Below are positions 60,468-64,000 of a DNA stretch of 64,000 nucleotides, one piece after another. The position numbers and the translations under genes were made by a program. The notes beneath the pieces were generated by a model. It worked only from the letters and a program-made list of their open reading frames with translations, did no database searches and had not been told where the DNA came from. Numbering within the stretch: the first letter of the stretch is position 1; the number at the start of each line of letters is the position of its first letter. Origin of the DNA: Cognatazoarcus halotolerans (GTDB lineage Bacteria > Pseudomonadota > Gammaproteobacteria > Burkholderiales > Rhodocyclaceae). The stretch is taken from assembly GCF_009800965.1 (NCBI RefSeq), contig NZ_WUAF01000008.1:1-64000 (forward strand), written 5' to 3'.

Positions 60468-61307
60468 ATGTCTTCCTCCCGATTTTCCCAGGACTCCGAC
60501 CTTAGAACCGACGCGTGCGGGAACGTGCATACGCTCGCGGGCGAGCAGCCGCGCATCGTCAGCCTGGTTCCGTCTCTCACCGAAATGATCTGCGATCTGG
60601 GGTTGGCCGATTCGCTCGTCGGGCGCACCGGTTTCTGCATCCACCCGCGCCAGACCGTGCGGCGGATTCCGAAGGTCGGCGGCACCAAGGACGTGCATGT
60701 CGAGCGAGTCCGTGAGCTTGCACCTACCCATCTCGTGGTGAATATCGACGAGAACCGGCGGGAGACGGTCGAAGCGCTTGCCGCCTTCGTCCCCTCGGTC
60801 ATCGTGACCCACCCCTGTTCACCAGAGGACAACGTCAGTGTCTATCGCCTGTTCGGAAGCATTTTCGGACGTGGCGACGAGGCCGGGCGGATGGTGGAAG
60901 GGCTCGAGGCGGCACTGGCCGAGGCGCACGCCTGCCGGGCGAGCCTGCCCGCCGAGAAAGTCCTGTATCTCATCTGGCGGCAACCGTGGATGACCGTCTC
61001 GGATGAAACCTATATCGCCGCAATGCTGGACTGTGTCGGTTGGCAGTGTGCCGCTCCGCCGTCGTCCGGGCGTTACCCTTCGTTCGACTGGGGGGAGGGG
61101 TGGCTTGGCGGGGTCGAACGGGTGTTCCTGTCCAGCGAACCCTACCGGTTTCGGGAACAGCATCTCGACGAGGTGGCCTCCCGTTGCGGCTTGCCGGTCC
61201 ATCTGATCGATGGAGAGATGGTGTCGTGGTACGGGAGCCGGGCAATCGAGGGTTTGCGCTACCTGGCGAGGTTGCGCCGCGCCCTGGCGGAGGGCGCGGC
61301 GCAATAG
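60468..61307 (+). CDS. Helical-backbone metal-receptor-like protein
   Basis: A 279-residue protein of the BtuF/FhuD-type helical backbone receptor superfamily: PRIVSLVPSLTEMICDLGLA, VGRTGFCIHPRQTVRRIPKV and VGGTKDVHVERVRELAPTHL with VVNIDENRRE. Unlike transport binding proteins it has no signal peptide (starts MSSSRFSQDSDLRTDACGN), so it is probably cytoplasmic. Such orphan copies are common in betaproteobacteria with unknown job. The end FLSSEPYRFREQHLDEVA fits the family. No ABC genes adjoin. Confidence 0.8.
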   Translation: MSSSRFSQDSDLRTDACGNVHTLAGEQPRIVSLVPSLTEMICDLGLADSLVGRTGFCIHPRQTVRRIPKVGGTKDVHVERVRELAPTHLVVNIDENRRETVEALAAFVPSVIVTHPCSPEDNVSVYRLFGSIFGRGDEAGRMVEGLEAALAEAHACRASLPAEKVLYLIWRQPWMTVSDETYIAAMLDCVGWQCAAPPSSGRYPSFDWGEGWLGGVERVFLSSEPYRFREQHLDEVASRCGLPVHLIDGEMVSWYGSRAIEGLRYLARLRRALAEGAAQ

Positions 61308-61334
61308 CGGCGGCAAACGGGCCGCCGCGCTCGT

Positions 61335-62153
61335 TCAGCGGGGTTGCAGGAACACCTGGTGCGGCGCCGGTACCGGCCAGCCGTTGGTCGCGCCTACTTC
61401 GGCGATGGCCTTGTTCGTGTCGAAATACACCTGCCAGTAGTCGTTGTTGTGGCAATACGGCCGCACGGCAAGCTTGGTGCCGGCCAGGTTGAACTCGAGG
61501 ATCTCGACGTCCGGCGCCGGTTCGGTCATGACGTTGGGAATCTGCGCCAGACGGCTCTTGAGCAGGGCCTGGGCAGCCTGGGGGTCGACGCCATGGCCGA
61601 GCTGACAGGCCAGATCCACGCGCCGGTAGGGATTGGTGGTGAAGTTGGTGATGTTGTCGGCGAAGATCTTGTTGTTGCCGACCACGGTACGGACATTGTC
61701 CATGGTGTCGATGACCGTCGCGAACATGCCGATCTCGCGCACCGTTCCCATCACGCCTCCGGCCTCGATGAAGTCGCCGACGCGGATGGGGCGCAGCAGG
61801 ATCAGGAATACGCCGGCCGCGAAGTTGGCCAGCAGCCCCGACCAGGCCATGCCGATCGCGATGCCGGCAGCTGCGAGAATCGCCGCGAAGGAGGCGGTTT
61901 CGACACCGAACAGGCTGAGCACCGCGATGACCAGCAGGATGCGCAGCATCACGCCGAGTGCCGATTCGAGGTATTCGATCAGGGTCGCGTCGAGTTTGCG
62001 CGAACTCATCGCGCCGCGGGCGAACCGCTTGAGGGCGTTGATGACCCATCCGCCGATGATCCACAGTGCGATTGCGCCGACCACCGTCCATGCGAAGGGG
62101 ATGATGTTCTGCAGTACCAATTGCCACATATTGGCAATGCTTTCGGTGTTCAT
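61335..62153 (-). CDS. MscS-family mechanosensitive channel
   Basis: A 272-residue small-conductance channel of the MscS core length. Three N-terminal helices end with the pore helix ASFAAILAAAGIAIGMAWSG, followed by the beta domain LRPIRVGDFIEAGGVMGTVR and TVVGNNKIFADNITNFTTNP. ATG 62153 precedes NTESIANMWQLVLQNII; a start at 62210 would add 19 polar residues. It releases solutes on osmotic downshock. It is convergent with the metal-receptor gene. Confidence 0.93.
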   Translation of the reverse strand: MNTESIANMWQLVLQNIIPFAWTVVGAIALWIIGGWVINALKRFARGAMSSRKLDATLIEYLESALGVMLRILLVIAVLSLFGVETASFAAILAAAGIAIGMAWSGLLANFAAGVFLILLRPIRVGDFIEAGGVMGTVREIGMFATVIDTMDNVRTVVGNNKIFADNITNFTTNPYRRVDLACQLGHGVDPQAAQALLKSRLAQIPNVMTEPAPDVEILEFNLAGTKLAVRPYCHNNDYWQVYFDTNKAIAEVGATNGWPVPAPHQVFLQPR

Positions 62154-62268
62154 TGACGCGCTCCTTTCGAGAATATCGGGGTAACCCCGGTTGCGGGGCT
62201 CATTCTCCAAAAGTAGCCGATTCGGATGAAAGTAAAAGGATTTCCCACGTCAAATGTTGTGGCTTCCG

Positions 62269-62724
62269 TCATATTCCGTATCGTTGTTGCCAGTCCTCCG
62301 GCCGGAGGATGGCAAAGCGGTCGCGGATGAGGCGATGACGCCTGAGTCGCAGCAGGTCGCGGTCGCGGGTGATCAGCGCACAGACACCGGATGCCAGCGC
62401 GATCTCGAGGAACTTCTGGTCGTCGCGGTCACGGCAGGATGGGAGCTGCTCGTCCGGCGTGCCGGGAGGGAAGCAATGAGCGAGTCGCTGCCGATATGCG
62501 TCGAGCAGGGCCTGTTGCGCCTCCGGCGACTGTGCGAACTGACGGTAGGCCAGCACCCGTCGCAGTTCCTCGAGCGCATCCTCGCGCGAAAACAGTCTGC
62601 AGGGCCCGCGGGAAAGGCGCTCGCGCATCGGTTCCAGCACCGGGTCGCGGAACATCCACAGCGCGAGAACCGTGTTCGTGTCCAGCACCAGCGTTGTCTG
62701 GACGCCGATATCGTTTGCTTCCAT
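62269..62724 (-). CDS. PIN-domain protein (toxin-like family), no antitoxin seen
   Basis: A 151-residue protein with the PIN nuclease fold: LVLDTNTVLALWMF (first acidic), later CRDRDDQKFLEIALASGVCA and ALITRDRDLLRLRRHRL (the acidic metal-site residues). It belongs to the 'putative toxin component, PIN family' group (TIGR00305-like). ATG 62724 or 62751 may be used; neither has a clear ribosome site. No antitoxin-like gene is next to it, so it could be a solitary RNase or a relic. It lies between the MscS gene and the phaC terminator. Confidence 0.8.
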   Translation of the reverse strand: MEANDIGVQTTLVLDTNTVLALWMFRDPVLEPMRERLSRGPCRLFSREDALEELRRVLAYRQFAQSPEAQQALLDAYRQRLAHCFPPGTPDEQLPSCRDRDDQKFLEIALASGVCALITRDRDLLRLRRHRLIRDRFAILRPEDWQQRYGI

Positions 62725-62774
62725 GGAGGCGGGTGCCTGTGGCTGGATCATGGTGGTGAATGACGCAGTGGACG

Positions 62775-62796
62775 AAAAAAGGGGGCTTGCGCCCCC
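62775..62796 (-). terminator. phaC terminator
   Basis: GGGGGC (62781-62786) and GCCCCC (62791-62796) pair around TTGC, and the minus strand continues into TTTTTT (A-run 62775-62780). It is 22 bases beyond the phaC stop. Confidence 0.8.
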
Positions 62797-62818
62797 TTGA
62801 TGTTCCGCGTCGCCGCGC

Positions 62819-64000
62819 TCAGGCGGCCTTCTTGCTGTCGATACGCATCTTGACGAAGGAACCCGGTGCGTCTTCGAGGACCTTGAGCTTGCCCTTGGCA
62901 GGGTCACGTGCGGCGACCGTTTCGGCGTCGTGGCCGGCGACCCAGCTCTGCCAGTCGGTCCACCACGATCCCGGATGCTGCTCAGCACCTTCGAACCAGG
63001 CGTCCACGTTCTCCGGCAGCTTGCCGCTGGCGTTGATCCAGTAGCCGTACTTGTTCGCGGCCGGCGGGTTGACGATGCCGGCGATGTGGCCGGAGCCGCC
63101 GAGCACGAAGCGCACCGGACCACCGAAGTTGCGGGAACCGATGTAGGTGCTCTTCCACGGAGCGATGTGGTCTTCGATCGCCGAGATGAAGTAGCACGGG
63201 ATCTTGATCTTGCCCAGATCGATCGGCGTGCCGTCGATCTCGATGCCACCGGGTTCGGCCAGCTTGTTCTCCATGTACATGTTGCGCAGGTAGAAGCTGT
63301 GCATCTTGGCCGGCATGCGCGTGGAGTCGGAGTTCCAGTAGAGCAGGTCGAACGGGAAGGGGTCCTTGCCCATCAGGTAGTTGTTCACCACGAAGGACCA
63401 GATGAGATCGTTGGCGCGCAGCATGTTGAAGGTGCCGGCCATCTCCGAACCTTCAAGATAGCCGCGCTCGAACATTTTCTTCTCGAGGCTTGCAACCTGG
63501 CCCTCGTCGATGAATACGCCCAGTTCGCCCGGTTCGGAGAAGTCGGTCATGGTGGTGAAGAAGGTCGCCGAGGCGATCCGCTTCTGGCGCTTGGCAGCGA
63601 GGTACGCGCAGGTGGTGGCGAGCAGGGTGCCACCCAGGCAGTAGCCCGCGGCGTTGACTTCCTTCTCGCCAGTCTGCTTTTCGATTGCGTCGAGCGCGGC
63701 GACCACGCCGTCCTGGACATAGGCGTCGAAGCTCTTCTCGGCCTGCTTTTCGTCCGGGTTGACCCAGGAAATCACGAATACGGTGTGGCCCTGGTCAACC
63801 GCCCACTTGATGTAGGAGTTCTTTTCGCGCAGATCGAGGATGTAGAACTTGTTGATCCAGGGCGGAACGATCAGCAGCGGCTTCTTGAGTACCTTGTCGG
63901 TGGACGGCGTGTACTGCAGGAGTTGCATCATCTCGGTCTCGAACACCACCTTGCCCGGCGTGGTGGCGACGTTCTTTCCGAGTTCGAAAGCGCTGGTGTC
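62819..64000 (-). CDS. phaC: Class I polyhydroxyalkanoate synthase, 3' part (runs off the right edge)
   Basis: The last 393 residues of PhaC. The frame is open to the window edge and continues into DTSAFELGKNVATTPGKVVF, so the internal ATG at 63949 is not the start; the true N-terminus is beyond base 64000. The catalytic cysteine is in AAGYCLGGTLLAT (lipase-like box), with LLIVPPWINKFYILDLREKN before it and the catalytic aspartate and histidine in AIEDHIAPWKST and GGSGHIAGIVNPP. Class I synthases polymerise 3-hydroxyacyl-CoA of short chain at the granule surface. Full length is normally near 560-590 residues. It ends at a strong terminator. Confidence 0.95.
   Translation of the reverse strand, partial: DTSAFELGKNVATTPGKVVFETEMMQLLQYTPSTDKVLKKPLLIVPPWINKFYILDLREKNSYIKWAVDQGHTVFVISWVNPDEKQAEKSFDAYVQDGVVAALDAIEKQTGEKEVNAAGYCLGGTLLATTCAYLAAKRQKRIASATFFTTMTDFSEPGELGVFIDEGQVASLEKKMFERGYLEGSEMAGTFNMLRANDLIWSFVVNNYLMGKDPFPFDLLYWNSDSTRMPAKMHSFYLRNMYMENKLAEPGGIEIDGTPIDLGKIKIPCYFISAIEDHIAPWKSTYIGSRNFGGPVRFVLGGSGHIAGIVNPPAANKYGYWINASGKLPENVDAWFEGAEQHPGSWWTDWQSWVAGHDAETVAARDPAKGKLKVLEDAPGSFVKMRIDSKKAA

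Noticed and set aside
1-64000. tRNA, rRNA, CRISPR arrays, complete insertion sequences, replication origin
   Set aside because: I looked for conserved tRNA arms, 16S/23S blocks, repeat-spacer patterns, transposase genes with terminal repeats and DnaA-box clusters and saw none; a covariance-model search would settle small RNAs.

Overview
The window is a high-GC chromosomal segment of a betaproteobacterium, most likely a Rhodocyclales member of the Azoarcus/Thauera/Zoogloea kind. The evidence is a phasin gene and a class I polyhydroxyalkanoate synthase, a PEP-CTERM exported protein, the order maf-rlmH-rsfS-nadD, thrB-DUF2782-polA, Burkholderia-type porin, oxygen-independent ubiquinone genes ubiUVT, and TAXI-type TRAP transport. 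The genus is inference; no rRNA or tRNA gene was seen.

Layout. 0-2.4 kb: low-GC edge with small membrane proteins, a decayed integron-type integrase and an exported pentapeptide-repeat protein. 2.5-9.3 kb: HNH nuclease, SUI1/YciH factor, two methyltransferases, a TIR-transmembrane-TPR protein, and the phasin under a near-perfect sigma70 promoter. 9.4-16.3 kb: an uptake and catabolic cassette of LysR regulator, porin, DHDPS-family lyase, TAXI binding protein and fused TRAP permease. 16.4-29.7 kb: conserved housekeeping genes (YedI, HAD, UbiA-family, RNase G, Maf, RlmH, RsfS, NadD, two BPSS1780-like membrane proteins, homoserine kinase, polA). 29.7-34.7 kb: a small TIR protein, a DUF2721 membrane protein, an unusual 48-residue peptide gene, LysR/EamA, and a PEP-CTERM gene broken by an 8-bp tandem duplication. 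34.8-37.3 kb: ubiU-ubiV-ubiT behind a perfect FNR-type box. 37.6-41.4 kb: a visibly lower-GC island with a YcaO enzyme, a TfuA partner, a candidate precursor peptide and a convergent TIR protein. 41.5-44.2 kb: ubiB and a bestrophin. 44.3-51.1 kb: a caspase-like protease followed by a 1974-residue protein combining two alpha/beta-hydrolase modules, a CHAT protease domain and a helical tail. 51.3-56.8 kb: argS, SPOR protein, dsbA, SDR, EamA, PilZ. 56.9-64 kb: orphan TAXI binding protein, D-amino-acid dehydrogenase with divergent LysR, a metal-receptor-like protein, MscS channel, PIN protein and the 3' part of phaC.

The strongest candidates for undescribed biology are the caspase plus double-hydrolase/CHAT pair (44316-51099), which looks like a protease-activated effector module, and the YcaO-TfuA cluster with its 52-codon companion (37619-39701). 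Three different TIR-domain architectures within 41 kb add to a defence or signalling flavour, but no known defence system is complete here. Functions are assigned from motifs read by eye; no database search was run.
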